From assembly GCA_008508345.1 (NCBI GenBank), contig QNGE01000979.1, forward strand, positions 57,358-121,357: a DNA stretch of 64,000 nucleotides, given 5' to 3'. Of this stretch, positions 21,704 through 34,800 are shown piece by piece. This DNA comes from Paragonimus westermani (Eukaryota > Platyhelminthes > Trematoda > Plagiorchiida > Troglotrematidae). Position numbers and translations under genes: made by a program. The notes below the pieces were generated by a model. It did not search any database. It saw only the letters and a list, made by a program, of their open reading frames with translations, and was not told the origin of the DNA. Within the stretch, counting starts at the first letter, position 1, and the number at the start of each line of letters is the position of its first letter.

Positions 21704-22765
21704 CTACTTTTCCTCATCCACCCGCGTTTTGTTTTTATGTCTATTTCGCTTTCTCGTATATAATGCATCACTCGTAACAATTAGTGGGATTTTGCTCCAG
21801 ATGTAATTCAATACTTCAGTATTATCGTCTTCTTCAACTGCAGCCGCACTATCTATAAAGGATTTAACAGAATTCAAAGCAACGCTGCTTCTGTTAACAG
21901 ACTGTCCTCTAGAATTGAGCTTAAAATGGTTAACCTGTTTTTCATAGTAGGAAAGGTCTTCCAAATGAAGGATAGTGACCATACGATTTCCATGAGACGA
22001 AATAGCTATTCCATCAGCGGAGCGTAAATCGTTGCCTTTAAAGAATATGACATCATATGCTTCTGCACAGTCAAGTCTTGTATGTGGAACACGAGATACG
22101 AAAAGAATTGCGAGACGTCCCAGTTGCCGACTGTGATGCGTTTCTGTATTGCATGAGGAAATTATCGATTCCTCGATCAGGTTCCATAAATGAGTTTGGT
22201 GGTGAAGAACCACTGGCAGAATTCAGGGTGCGTGCAAAATTTGCAGCAAGTCCATTGGATTGTGGAGGTTGCGGAGCAGTAAACAAATGCCGACATCCAG
22301 TTCCTTCAATCCATTCCTCCAAACAATTGACAGTGAATTAAGTAACATTACTGGCGACCAACGCTGTATTTATGCCCCCCTCGGCAGAATACTTTTCTCA
22401 AAGCATGTTGTGTAAGGTTTGCACTGGATGATGTGGTAAGAAAGAATTCAGGCCATCGAGAGTAGTCATCAATAATCACTTGGACATGGTAATTCCCTAG
22501 GAAAGAACCACAGTAGTCAATATGAATGCCCCGGAAAGTTTCAAACGAAACGGTCCATGGAAGCCACCGTAGTTGTTTCATATGAATCTTGTGTATATAT
22601 CTGGTATGATGTTTGGCAGTGTATTTAACATCCGATTCTGATTCCGGCTATCAACAAGACAAGCGAGCAAGCGACTTCATCTTATCAAGTCCTAAATGTC
22701 CAGAATGCAAATATGCAAGGACAGAGAGCAGCCCGACTACGCTGGGTATTATGTGTCGCTCCTCT
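21704..22765 (-). pseudogene. Ty3/gypsy (K02A2.6-like) integrase, minus strand
   Basis: Three minus-strand frames join in order. At 22660-22765, YLHSGHLGLDKMKSLARLSC matches the start of the HHCC zinc-binding domain. At 22348-22581, FRGIHIDYCGSFLGNYHVQV and IIDDYSRWPEFFLTT match the first half of the integrase core, including its first catalytic Asp. At 22071-22322, GCRHLFTAPQPPQSNGLAAN matches the end of the core, but the Glu expected after GLA is Ala, and the second Asp region is lost at a frameshift. The frame 21704-22213 carries the C-terminal GNDLRSADGIAISSHGNRMV block. The two zinc-binding cysteines are also lost. Family members insert element cDNA into chromosomes; this copy is inactive. 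Confidence 0.85.
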
Positions 22766-22794
22766 GGATCGTTTGCAGTGCAACCGTTAGACGA

Positions 22795-24375
22795 TCCAAA
22801 GACTTTCGAAGCAGCTAACCACTGGTTGATATTGGGAGACTTCACCGCACTTGATATCAGCTGGAGAACACAAGCAAGCACTAGTGTCTCGGACCATTTT
22901 TCAGATACATTACTTCAACCGGTTGTTGATGGGCTGTGCTTATACCAACATGTGGGGCACACCCGCGATTACAGGACGCTCCAAGTTGGATTTACCGTTT
23001 TCAGAACTACGGTCCGACATCAGTCGCGTAGATATTCTGCCCCCGGTAGGAAGCAGTGACCATACGCTTGGGGACATATAATGGGCGAGGGACGAAGTAC
23101 GGGCGGCACCCACCCATATTTGACTGAATAGTTTGGGACTTCTATTCGAGGAAATGAGGGAGGCCAATCACTCCTACGACTAGGCAGGCAGCACTATCAT
23201 GGTTGATGTGCACTGATGTATAAGTAAAGAAAACCTGTTGGCTCTCGTGGGAGAGTTCGCACCGATATCTCGTGATCGTCCCCGATGTTTAATTGCGTGC
23301 TCTCCTCAGGCGTTCACACCAAGAGTGCATGAACTACCGGGCTGGTCATGGTTCTTATTGTACTAACCAAAACATGGGATGAATGCAGTACCGTGAAATT
23401 AAGAAAGCATCAGCAGTACGAGGAAAGACTGGCCGTGGAATCGGCAACATTACCCAATAGTCTGTGGACGTGGAGCCATTGACGGACCAGAATCAAGGCG
23501 GGATTCCCGGCACTTACGGAGCAGCGTAGAAGTGATGTTGTTGAGGGCTTGATTAAGGCTCAGCTAATGGTTAGGAGTTAAGCTTCGGTCTACTTCCAGG
23601 ATAACGCACAGTCTGCCTTGCCCGACGCAACTAGACCATGCCTCGTTGAAATGCCATTTAACGCTGATGACGTGGAACGCGAGATTCGGTCGTTTGATGT
23701 AAATAAGTCTCCTCAGCCGGACGACACCCACACTTCGTTGCTACTTGAACTGGCGGTGAAATTATCCGTGCTGGTCACGGACCTGTGTTAGCGGTCTCTG
23801 AACGAAGGTAAACTGTCAAATAATTACAAACAAGCAGCGATTTGGCTTATGCACGAGGGAGGAGGACGGTCGGAAGATGTTAACTACCGACCAGTATGTT
23901 TAATTTGCTAGCTTGGCAAAGTGATGGGGTGGCCGATAGCCCGTAGCTTTCAGGAGCGTTTAGACTAACTTTCGATCCTCAGTGAGGGGCAGCACGGATT
24001 CCGGAGAGGTCAAACTTGCTTGGCAAAATTCCTGTTTGCCAGAAAGCGATTGGAAGAAGCAGGAACTAACGGGAAGACTATGGACGTGGTGTTCCTTGCT
24101 TTCAGCAAGGTCTTCGACAGAGTTCCACATAAGCATTGTCTTCCCAAGATGTAAGCTCGCCTATAACAAACTGGATAGCTGACTTCCTGCATGGTAAATC
24201 ATTCGGCGCCAGGGTCATCCAACATTTGTCCGGATGGCTGCCTGCCCAAAGCGGTGTGGCACAAGGGTCAGTGCTCGGACCCTTGTCTTTCAAACAGTTT
24301 TCAAACTGTTCAACAGGGATTGTGATAACCAAACTGCCAACGCTTGAATGACTGTATTCGAGGACGCCATAGTAT
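22795..24375 (+). pseudogene. Non-LTR retrotransposon relic C (endonuclease and RT)
   Basis: LILGDFTALDISW near 22828 matches the GDFN motif of apurinic-like endonucleases, and DISRVDILPPVGSSDH near 23015-23062 matches their SDH motif, in a shifted frame. RT motifs follow: PFNADDVEREIRSFDVNKSP near 23655, VNYRPVCLIC near 23880, LSEGQHGFRRGQT near 23980, VVFLAFSKVFDRVPH near 24087-24131 and GVAQGSVLGPLSF near 24254-24292. In motif A the first catalytic Asp is Ala (FLAFSK). The copy stops near 24375, before the YADD motif, so the 3' part is missing. It abuts the minus-strand gypsy integrase at its 5' side. In life such a protein nicks target DNA and reverse transcribes the element RNA there. 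Confidence 0.82.
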
Positions 24376-26500
24376 GTTCTGATTAAATGTGCACTTTTAT
24401 TTTCAATAAAAAACAATCAAAATATTCCGTTTCGTTTTCGTAGCAAACAGCTCACTTACAGTTGCAAAATAGTTTCATTCATTTTGTATTATGAGAAACA
24501 CACTCTCATGAGACCACCCCTATGCATCTTCAATGAAAACGAAATATTACGTGTCCATATGCTCTTGATTGGTGTGTGCAATCAGTGACAAATGATCGAA
24601 ACTACTAATATTGAAGGACTGTAACAAATACACCATCTAGCACTGTATACAATGTAATCGGATCAGCACAGTCAACTTTGGAACGGTTATAGAATAGTAA
24701 GTAGACATTCCACTTAACAAAACAAAGTCTTTTTCCAGAAGAGTTTCCTTCTCGTTCAGTAACGTTCATCGGAGGATTTCGAGCATTTTATCAAGATCTA
24801 CCACCTCACACGTCTTGAGTCCTTTAGTGGACGGTAGCGACAAGCACTCGTGCAATATCAATTCATCCTCTCAGTGGATGTCTGAAAGAGAACCTTCTTG
24901 GGGTGTTACCTAATAACGAACAAGATTCGCAGGTAAAAAACGGCATTATCTCGCCTTTTGTCTGCGTTTCACAATTCAAGTCAGTAACTGATATGAACTC
25001 CATCCTTCTAGCATAACGACGGGATTACAAACAGTTTTGTACAATTCATAAAGTATACTGCGACGAACAAGTCTAACACACCTTGTCTCCTTTTGTTATG
25101 CAATTGATTAGTGGAGCGAGAAAAATTGTTGATGGATAACATATCGTACAAAGAAGTAGCACATTGAGCGAAATTACTAATAAGACATGAGTAGTATTAG
25201 ATTACACCCAAAACAGAACGAAGTTCGTGAAGGTTAGTCGATGACGGTGAACTCACTTACGGGGATTTGCGTTGTAAATCTGGCTTGAAACCATTGCTAT
25301 CAATGTGTGAGAAGGAAAAAACTGAAAGGTTACACTTCTTCGGGTTAATGACCAGGTTGAAGCCAAAACGTCTTCTCAACCGACAAAGAGTAGGCTTATC
25401 AGGAGCATGAATAATAACATCATATTGTTAAGTTTCATTACCAACTAAATCCTTAGTGGTTGTTTTCTTAGTATCCTGGAATACAGCTGACGAAACGTTC
25501 AAAACAAAAACAAACAGTTTGAAAACAGGGTGGTAAGCTGTTGTGTTGACCAGACGCATTTATGGTTGGTCAGTCTAATAGAGTAAACACAAATTAATGC
25601 GAGTAAAGCGTATGGACATTCGGTAACAAATTTATTGTTAACTTCATAGCTGCTGTATCAGTAGAGTCTTCCAACCAGTTGCTGGTTTAAAATTCATGGT
25701 GATATTTAGTACAAATAATACATGCATAGCTTTAGGCATGCGAGTGCCAATATCACAGATTAACCGAACTGTACAACACTCCTGGGACTAATGTATGAAA
25801 GTTCATAAGTGAAAGTTCCTGGCGCAAGTATTCTTTGAAAAAATCTGCTGACAATCCACACTATATGTTCGAAAACTCCATAAGAGGTATCACACGAACA
25901 TGAGGAAGACTTTTTAGAGGGCAGCAGTACGACCTCAGTAGAAGCACTCTCGTTCGGAGTACGTTTTGATCACCTTGAACGTTACCAAGCGGAATGTGAA
26001 ACTCCGAATGTGAAAACTCTTCTGGGTAACGCCCACCAAAATATACACGAAACCGTGAGCACTATTGTCGTATGATTAAGACGGCCTTCGTTAGTTTGAT
26101 GCATTGTCGGAAGACAGAACGGAATGAAAGTATCGTGAGTTTCTTTCCTGAAGTCTGTTATGACTGTTAAGTGAACAGTACATTTCAATAAAGACTCGTA
26201 ACTTAAAGCGAGAAAGTTTGCTAATCATTTAGGGAGAGATAAAAACTGTGTTTATCCTCTTTTTAAATCTCTTTCTGAAACCGATACTTTCATCTTGTTT
26301 GGAATAGGGATGAAGAACTGTTGCTGAATATATCGCCAGTCAAGCAGTAATTTTTACTACGGTTGTTTGCTTTGCAATGGTTTAGAGCTTTTTGCATCTG
26401 GATTACTTGAGACAGGTACTCAATCAAATGCTGTAAAATGTGAAGCACAAATTATGCATCACCGGTTGTTTGCTTTCTTTATTGGAATTCTCATGGAACA
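24376..26500. other. No recognised gene
   Basis: Composition becomes AT-richer directly after relic C. Open pieces are short on both strands and I saw no RT, integrase or tandem repeat. Confidence 0.45.
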
Positions 26501-27038
26501 TGTAGTGCTTGTTCTTGAATTCGTAGGCCCAGAGTTTCCCCACCCTTACGTTACCGTGAATCAGAAGTTCCAAGGAGAAAACGATGAATCTGCAAACAAA
26601 CTTCATTTATTGATTTACTCACCGTTCATAACAGACTTCGACGTAACAATTAAGGGGTGCGGAGGAGCTGGACGTGAGAGCACCTTGAGCACAACCGCCC
26701 AGCAGCCGCCAGAGTGGAAGAGTGCGTCGACGGAAAATTCCAGTCGACCTTCATAATTCAAACAAGCGTTAGACTGGTTAAGCGGCGTTCCTAACGGTAA
26801 TACCTCAAAATTGTTATCCTAGTGAATGTAACCTACAGCAGGAGAGATGGTGCGGATTCATTATACAGCTACGAGCATAACTGCGATACCCATGCCGGCC
26901 CACTAACTTTGATGCTAGTAGTTTGAAATGAATTTACATTCACAAGGTAATGTGAACCGGGGAGGTGGTACTGGAATGGCAACTCTCACGTCGCGCGGAG
27001 TTTACAACTTTGGGGACGTCGAAGGTGGTCTCACTACA
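26501..27038 (-). mobile_element. Solo LTR of the same Ty3/gypsy-like family
   Basis: It is 538 bp, in minus orientation, nearly identical to the LTR copies in the inverted arms. The ends read TGTAGTG (26501-26507) and CACTACA (27032-27038), a perfect 7-bp inverted terminal pair with TG...CA, as in retroviral-type LTRs. On the element strand an AATAAA lies about 110 bp before the 3' end. No target-site duplication is evident in the immediate flanks and no gypsy coding sequence is attached. The shared tract also explains the open piece 26367-26756, which is not a gene. Confidence 0.85.
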
Positions 27039-28702
27039 AGCCATATGTCTAGAAAACATCTGACAATCATAAATTTTGTTTATTACCGGTCAGAATTGCA
27101 CTGAGTGTCCACAAAGAGAAACAAGAAGGTATTACCAAAACACTACATGCATCGCAAGACGTATATGATCATTCGTTTGCTTAGCTAACCTGTTTGGACT
27201 GTTGGTAGTAGTTTGTAGTACGTTGCTTGTCTGATGAGAAACGCCGATAAATGTAACTCTCAAAGGATACTAGTGAACAAAATTAACAGGGTGAAAATTA
27301 AAATATTCTGCACATTACTTACATCATAATATGAAAACTCTACAGTCTAAACTGTACAATACTTTGTCGCATCAAACAGGAAATTCCGTAATGCAAGTGA
27401 CAACATAATTCTTAACCGGTATCGCAAGACTTCGGAATTTTTAATCAATGAGAACAGCCCATTGGTGCTAACTCACGTCATAGTTATCAATTAGTCTGTA
27501 ATGGCAGCAGAAGTCAGGTCAACAAGAAGAAGCAAGCATTTGAATTTTAGGATAAAGGAATATCTTACAAAGTGGGCTGAATCTGTGATCATGTGTCCTA
27601 ACTGATCCACCGCAGGGACACCTAAATTTCCAATCTTGTCGATCTTTGGACACATCAGTTGCCAGTTAACACTCGCAGCCTCCGTTTTGCTGCAGTGGTC
27701 ACAGTGATCTATCCTAAGGCATTTTTGTGATCACAGACTCCGTTCTACATACGCCTCACAACTTCTGAAGCTCAGTGAATTAACACAAATGTTCATCTTC
27801 TTTTCTATTCACCCATCACTCATATCCGTCTTATAAACTGTCTGCAGTAGAAGCCAGTGTTTATAGACCTCTGTCCTTGGTTTGTTCGTCTGGAAAATTA
27901 ATTAATCAATTTAACCGGATCAGATGGAGGTTCATTTTTAATAGTAGTGATATGTAAGAACATTGAAACTACATGTAATCTCTTTCTGAACTATGGCATC
28001 AACTATGACATCATAAACATGTTGTAGAGTTAACAAACAAAGTACACGAATACTTACTGGAAATGGTTACTCATTGTTTTAAGCCACTGAATCATCATAG
28101 CTTCAATAGGCTGTCTTCATTATTACGTTTCGTACCAGCCAAGTGGATAGTGGACTAAGTTAAATTCCAAATTTCGTGCAGTAACAGTCTATCATTAGGG
28201 GAAACATGGAACACGTATCTTTTAGGTAAACTTAACTTTCTGCCCGGCTCTACTGGTTTAACAGAGCATACCAAAGATATCAAAACTAACTCACATTTCA
28301 GTTGTTTTCAGAATAATACATTGCTGTATATAGTCAGCTTCCATCGAGTACGCACGCCCGACAAATGGTATCCTTTAAGAAATCAGTTGTGTTCTGGTGT
28401 GTGTTGGCCGACCAACATACAGCGTTTATGTTACCGTATTTCCTAAAGAACAAATATTTTACTCAAGAACTCCGGAAGATCTACACTGCTGTACAAACTA
28501 CGTTGAGTCTGACAGGTAGAGAACTCTGATTCAAGCCCGAGTTAATCTTCGTTCGAGACAACTCTGACCCGGTTTTGCTTTCAGCTTAGTCAAAAAATGG
28601 TTTATTTGTTCGAACCAAAGGAATGCATTTTAGTTTCCTGCATGGACGGTGTTTTGTATCATCAGCATGTAATGTGCAGTCGAAACTAGAAAGCGTACAC
28701 AG
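27039..28702. other. No recognised gene
   Basis: This is AT-rich sequence with no open frame over 60 codons listed and no repeat seen. Confidence 0.5.
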
Positions 28703-28880
28703 ATTGAATTTGAATTGTCTAACAGGGCGTGCTGTTGTGTTGTCAGCGTCGTTTTCGTTTGTGTAAGTTGCGTGTATGACTTACTGGACCTGTAGCTCTT
28801 GCTGGTTCTTGTTATTTACTTTTACAGGACTATTGCTAGAATCCCCTGCTCCAAAAGTACAGTGTTCTCCGGTGTCGCCA
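28703..28880 (+). repeat. 180-bp dispersed repeat, copy 3
   Basis: It reads ATTGAATTTGAATTGTCTAA, then CAGGGCGTGCTGTTGTGTTGTC, with GTGTATGACTTACT and TTTTACAGGACTATTG downstream, ending near GTTCTCCGGTGTCGCC. It aligns throughout with copies 1 and 2. The open piece on the opposite strand (28781-29035) is antisense to the repeat and its flank and is not credited as a gene. Confidence 0.58.
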
Positions 28881-31800
28881 TGCTGACCAAAGGTGGCCAA
28901 AGACTGTAACGAGCAATCAGAGTAGCGACTGTTGTGTCGTCTGTTCTCTGTTCGAGTGTGTCTCTTCTTTGAAGGTTCTTCTCTGCGTTTCGGTGAGCTT
29001 GTATCTGCTTTATGCATTACACGTTTACATTGCATCCAGTGTTGTAATTTGAACGTAATTTAAAACAGAAACGGCACCTAACTGCTTAGAGTCTATTTAA
29101 CCAACTCAAAAGTGAAGCTGGGGAAAAATTTGTTGTGTCTGAGTACGCTGGTTTCGCATAGTGTGTTGTAGATTATAATGGTGATTGGAAAGAACTCAAG
29201 TACTTCAGTTTGCAGACCTCTGGATTTCGACAAGCGATCTCTGTTAGCAGTGAGGTTGTGCATTGCAGTGAACAAGTTGGAAGGTTGGCAGACTTTCAGT
29301 TGATATTTTTTCGTGACAAATTGTTTTGCTTGTGCATCCGACAACCCGACTGATTGTTTTGGTTTAGTTGACAGTTACCTTTTATCTATAGTAGGGTTAC
29401 TTGTGCTTGCAACTGCTGCATTGATAATCTGATGATATTTTGTCATGCCAAATATTTAGATAGCATTTCGATATACTGCTCAAATAAACACTAGCTTAAG
29501 TTTTTGCATCATATCTGTTATATGCATTATAGTGATGGTTTAAGGTGCATCGCAGTATATTACTTACATTCGATACAGCAGTTTGTGTATACTTGCCAGC
29601 CATAAATCGGCTTACGTTTAAATTGTGAACAGAATGACCGGTCAAATTCAGTTGGAGGTAATTTGGCATGAGCACTTCTCGGACAAACAGTAATAAATTC
29701 TGAACAGGCCGTCTACAACTGCTGCACCCCGCTAGTCGACCGTTAATCCAATTGTCGATATAACAGGTCGGAAATATTTGCCTCCAATAAATTAGCACTA
29801 TGTTTTACATGGTTTGGCCTGTAGTGAAGTAACTGTAGGTAGTTAGTAGGCCGTCTACATGCAACTTTTTAGATTAAAACAGAATCTATGCATAACCTAA
29901 AGGGGTGTTTTTTATCGTGACATTTCATTTGTTCCTCAAAGGTCATTTTTCAGGAATTCTGCAACGAAAAAACAGCCTGTGAGGGGCCGTGAAATTACGG
30001 AGGGGAAGAGGGCAGACCAGACATGAACAGTTTGTCAGATCTAACAGCTATCAGGAAAAACAAGAGAGAACGAAATTATCAGGCAGCATAAGTTAACAAC
30101 ATAAAAATTGAGCGATGGAGCGGTTCGTTTATCTTCTAATCTCTCTCGCAGTTCGTCTTTGTATTGGCATTGAAGTCAGTCATTTAAAATGAAAAGCTCA
30201 GAGAGAGAAAGTGTGTATTTTCGCAAAGCCGTTACATTTACTGACAAAATATCGCATATCTTTATTTGGAAGTCTGATAAATAGTCACTCTTCAAATTGC
30301 TTTATACCACAGTTTGAAATTCAGATATCTATGCGTGGTGAGGTTAGTTGTAGGAGAATGCTAAGCTTATTCTGAAGATAAAAAGTATTTTAGTTCCATT
30401 GTGTTGATAAATAAGTGTACAAGTCGTGTATGTCAACCATAAAACCTTCGGCCATTCAGTTTTAGCTGATAAGCAGTCTTTATTTGGATCCTCTAGTGTA
30501 CACATCTGTCCTAAGGGAGGTTACTAACGCATCCTAAATTCCGGAGGTCAATATTGTATTTAAGGCACACAATGTAATGTGTATTCCAATCATCCACGTG
30601 CAAGTCATTCAGGTACGAATGATGGACTCACAGACCATGTCCTACCAAAGCTGAAAGACGAAGTCCCCGCGGGAGATGTTGCGTCAGTACATTTTTCGGG
30701 TTTTGGGTTATGCACATAGAAACAGGTGGTAACAAACTTTCGGTTGTCTTGTTGAAAAACCACACATCATTTATGCGTGATATCCTCATCTTCCACCCTT
30801 CTCTAAACCAACTGTACCCCATTGGCAAAGACTGCGTTTTTCATCACTTTACTTGTCAATCAATTTCCTTCCGAAATCTATCAGATGCAGTAATATGCAC
30901 AGAATGTCTTCGTCACACATTCTGAGAACTTTCTATATGATTCAGAAAGCAAGTTCAGTTCACCAATGAGTGCTCTTGCTTATCTGTTGTGTTACGCTTA
31001 TCTCATACTGCCCAATAACTTTAGTGTTCCGTTTGTTACAATGTTAAGTCTGACGTGTGGTTCAAACAAGTCACAAACTGTTCATTTTCACCATTGCTAA
31101 ATACTGAGAACCAACTTTGGAGGTACAGGCAAAAAAGGAAATTTTTGACTTTTCGTGCTTACTAATAAGAAAGTTTCCTTCAAATAAATGATTCGCTTCG
31201 GTTTCTGAGCACCGTTGTCATTATAGAAACTCACTATCGTTTGTTTCTAATGATATGCAGAAATGACTGTCTTGAAAAGAAAGATGTGTTGATAGGTAGT
31301 ACACTTTCAGTTGTATTCACGATGTTCAAACCATAACATCTTGAATACATTTTTCTTGTCTTATTCTCCCCAAAGCTTCGGGGGTTCAGCACTTCCAAAC
31401 AGATATGAGAACTGCTGTGGGTATGAAAATGCTGTGCAGCTGTCGTATGAATGGAAATCCTGCCAAAAGATTTGCACGCTTTGGATATTCCGACATAATG
31501 ATTATCAAACTGCCGCAAGTCACGTAAATATTACGTTGTGTGCACGAGAGGTTGATAAAACGTACTGGTGTTCGAGATACAGCAGTTTGAGTTCCACTGA
31601 GATATAAACTGTCTGGCTTGTGAAATTTTGGTAAGGTGAAGTGCTTGGTCAGGAATGAAATAGATTGTTTGATATAATGTTTTGTTGCTTAAGTGCGACG
31701 TAAAATACTAGACCAATTAATGAAGCTGTCGGTTACGATTTACTCATTGTCAGACCACACGTAATCCTAGTTTTCAGCACCAACTAATTGTCGGAGTTGG

Positions 31801-34800
31801 CCAGTATTCACTACTGAACAAAACAGCAAGGTGAGCACAGTGATTGGTTCGGTGTGATATAAAAGCATGTTCAAATAACCTCCTTATGTTCACTACCCGG
31901 ATAAAGTGATTGTGTTGTTTTTGATGATTAGTTCACGTATTGTTGGATAAGATTGCAAAGTATACGAGTGAGTCAACAAATTTGTCTATTTTCTGTTTTG
32001 TCTAATATTCATTTGCAAAATGTGTGGTAGATTAAACGATAGATCCAGGGAGACAAACCAACATAGAATAGTAGACAAACAAAAACCTTATTACATCCAC
32101 AAGAAAGTTTACGTATGAAGTGTACTTACAGGGAAAACGGTTACCTGAATTGTATTCTATTAGAATGTTCTACACATATCAACTTCCATAATTTGCAACG
32201 AAGCGCGATCTAATGTGACCTCATCATAAAGTACAACCGGGCTACCTTAATTCTGAGGCTACTACTCATGATCAAGCAAGTATAAAAAGACACTACGGAT
32301 AGATACAAACCTAGGGACCTGCGAAATATTCATAATTATGGTTCACTGAGAAAAGTAGTACAGAGATCATTCTAGAACGCGCGCCTGAAGAGGAAAAACT
32401 GCTACCGTAGTGTCTGTGTATTCATGCGCACAACGACTCTCGACCTCAACAGATAGTGGCAAGCTCACGAAATTTTACCGGTGGGATGAAAATCATTTAA
32501 GTTTCCGGTGTGAATCCAAGTTTCAGACAGATAACTTCAAGCAATGTGTGGAAGTACCTCCATACCCGAAGGTATTACGGTAATTCCAAATGCGATAGTT
32601 TCTCTGTCTGTTTCAGCGACAAACTTTCATCGGATAGGTTAATCGCGGTTTCTGCATGACTGAGCTGTCTCAGCTGTACACTGCAAAATATTGGCCCACT
32701 ACAATCCATTCAAGTTTTTGACGTAGAGGCATTATGTACGGCCACAACGACTCCATGAACCATGGGAGTATAATGTGACCCACACATTCGTCACAACTAC
32801 CCACACATTGCAATCCTGGAGACGAAGTAACTCCAGCCCTCTAGAAGTCCTGTAGAGCTGTTCTTTGTCATTGAGTTGCCTCCCTTCAGATAAGAGGACA
32901 CAAAAGTATTTTGATTTGCCATACCGGTCTTTTCAATTCTGCAAAAATTCGTTTGGTGCAATCCATGAATCATGTTGATGACGTTTTAATACTGTTTGAG
33001 TCAGGGTGCTTGGTTTTCTTACAAACAAGTTACCGACATCCGATGAGTTACCATCCGTTCTAACACGGAATTCTGGTGTGAATTTGGATCACTAATTGGC
33101 TAAGTTGGGCTACTGTTGCTTTTGATTGATTGACAATATTAAATATAACATAGATTCACCTAGAAAAGTTTGATTAACATGGCAGAGCACGGAAGTGTTC
33201 GGTTTTGGAGAATTTCCCAGTGAGCACATATCAGCAAAATCACTGAAATTACTCAAAATACCGTGTGCCACCAGCCAGAGTTCTCTTTTGGCCGAGAAAG
33301 TGGATACCGTTGTCTAATAAACAAATCAAAACAATGCAAAATTAACAGTTATTCTTTCTTTGTGTTACTTTTAATATAGCATAACACAGCGATGAATTAA
33401 TTTGGGTGATTTCTAACATTTGAAGTGAAATGTCATCCATAGTTACACATCTTGAAAAGTTAGGACGGGAGTAACGATGTGCGGGGAGGGTCCATCGGTG
33501 GAAAGCGTGGTTGTTGCGGAGTATAGGAAACATTACGTAAGCATGCGACTACACGACAAGCATTTTTATTCCAAGCTTATAGGGAACATGTTCTGTTGTA
33601 TTCTTCTGTCAAACATCGTACATCCGGTGTTTTTGGCAATACGGTCAAACATTCCCAAGTCTAGAGCTTCTTTCGAAAGGGACCGAATGGAGAGTCTGTG
33701 GAAGTGCGGTAGCTGCAATCATTTGTGAGCTAGTTGTTGTATTCAACGTTTCAACCATGCCTGATGGCTTTCTTCAGGAGTGTTGTAATGAAAATCGTGT
33801 TGACAAGGGAACATAAGTCCTTTGAGGTATGTCGTACTACAGGAATTATAGAGAGCTGAATGTGCGAAGGTTCAACATAAATCCGAATAAGGTCAAAGCA
33901 CGGACAAACAAACCTATCGGTGCTAAGGCAAAAGAACTTGGGTTGCCTATTTGTTTCGCTTTCAATCCTAAGAACAACCGGCATGTTATGATCAGGAAGC
34001 AGACCGCTTGCAGCCAGATTCTGCAGGTCCATAACTCAAAATGCAGCAGAGTTGTGTTCACGTCGGAATCTATAACAGGAGATGATTCATTTTTGCAGAC
34101 TGCTTGGTGAAAGTAACCAACTAGCACAATTGCATATTTTTTGTCCATTTTGTTCAGAATCTTATTTTCAACTCATCGCACTCTTGTGCTGTTTCACCAA
34201 CATAACTACTATGATTTAAGTAGTTGAAATCTCTATGGAACGATTGGTTATGTACCATATGAATCCCGTCTATCTGGGTGACCAGACAGACTGCAATTAC
34301 AGTGTCAAATGCGGTGATCATGTGGAAGAAACAAGCAGACTGTTGAAATTAAATGTTGACTTTGCTTCCCTCTTAAAGATGAGTACCAACCTCAGAAGCT
34401 GGAAACAGATTCACCCACAGCTGTACATGTTCTATCAGAGAGGCGCAACGTATGCACTGATCAACCTGAAATAATTCATAAAGGTCTGCCGCCTCCAATA
34501 CGAAAAGATATGCTGAAGTCCTCACCGTTCAAGCCCAACATGTGTGCATCAACTGCAAGAATAGCAAACAGCTATCTACAATGTAGCGTGGAGTGATAAA
34601 TAATGTCAGACAAAGACGCTATTTATCTCTATCGGTCGCACTGTCCCTTAAGAAATCGACCACTCAGTTTGGAAACAACATGAATTAAGCTAATCACGGC
34701 AAACCCTACGTGACTTCTAGTTCCCTGCTAAAATAACTTTGATTATATCACTGTTGAGGAAGGTCACCTGGGGTGGCTGAAACGCTAAGTATTACAATTA

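Noticed and set aside
26367..26756. 129-codon plus-strand frame
   Set aside because: Most of it is antisense to the solo LTR at 26501-27038. The same residues appear opposite the arm LTRs.
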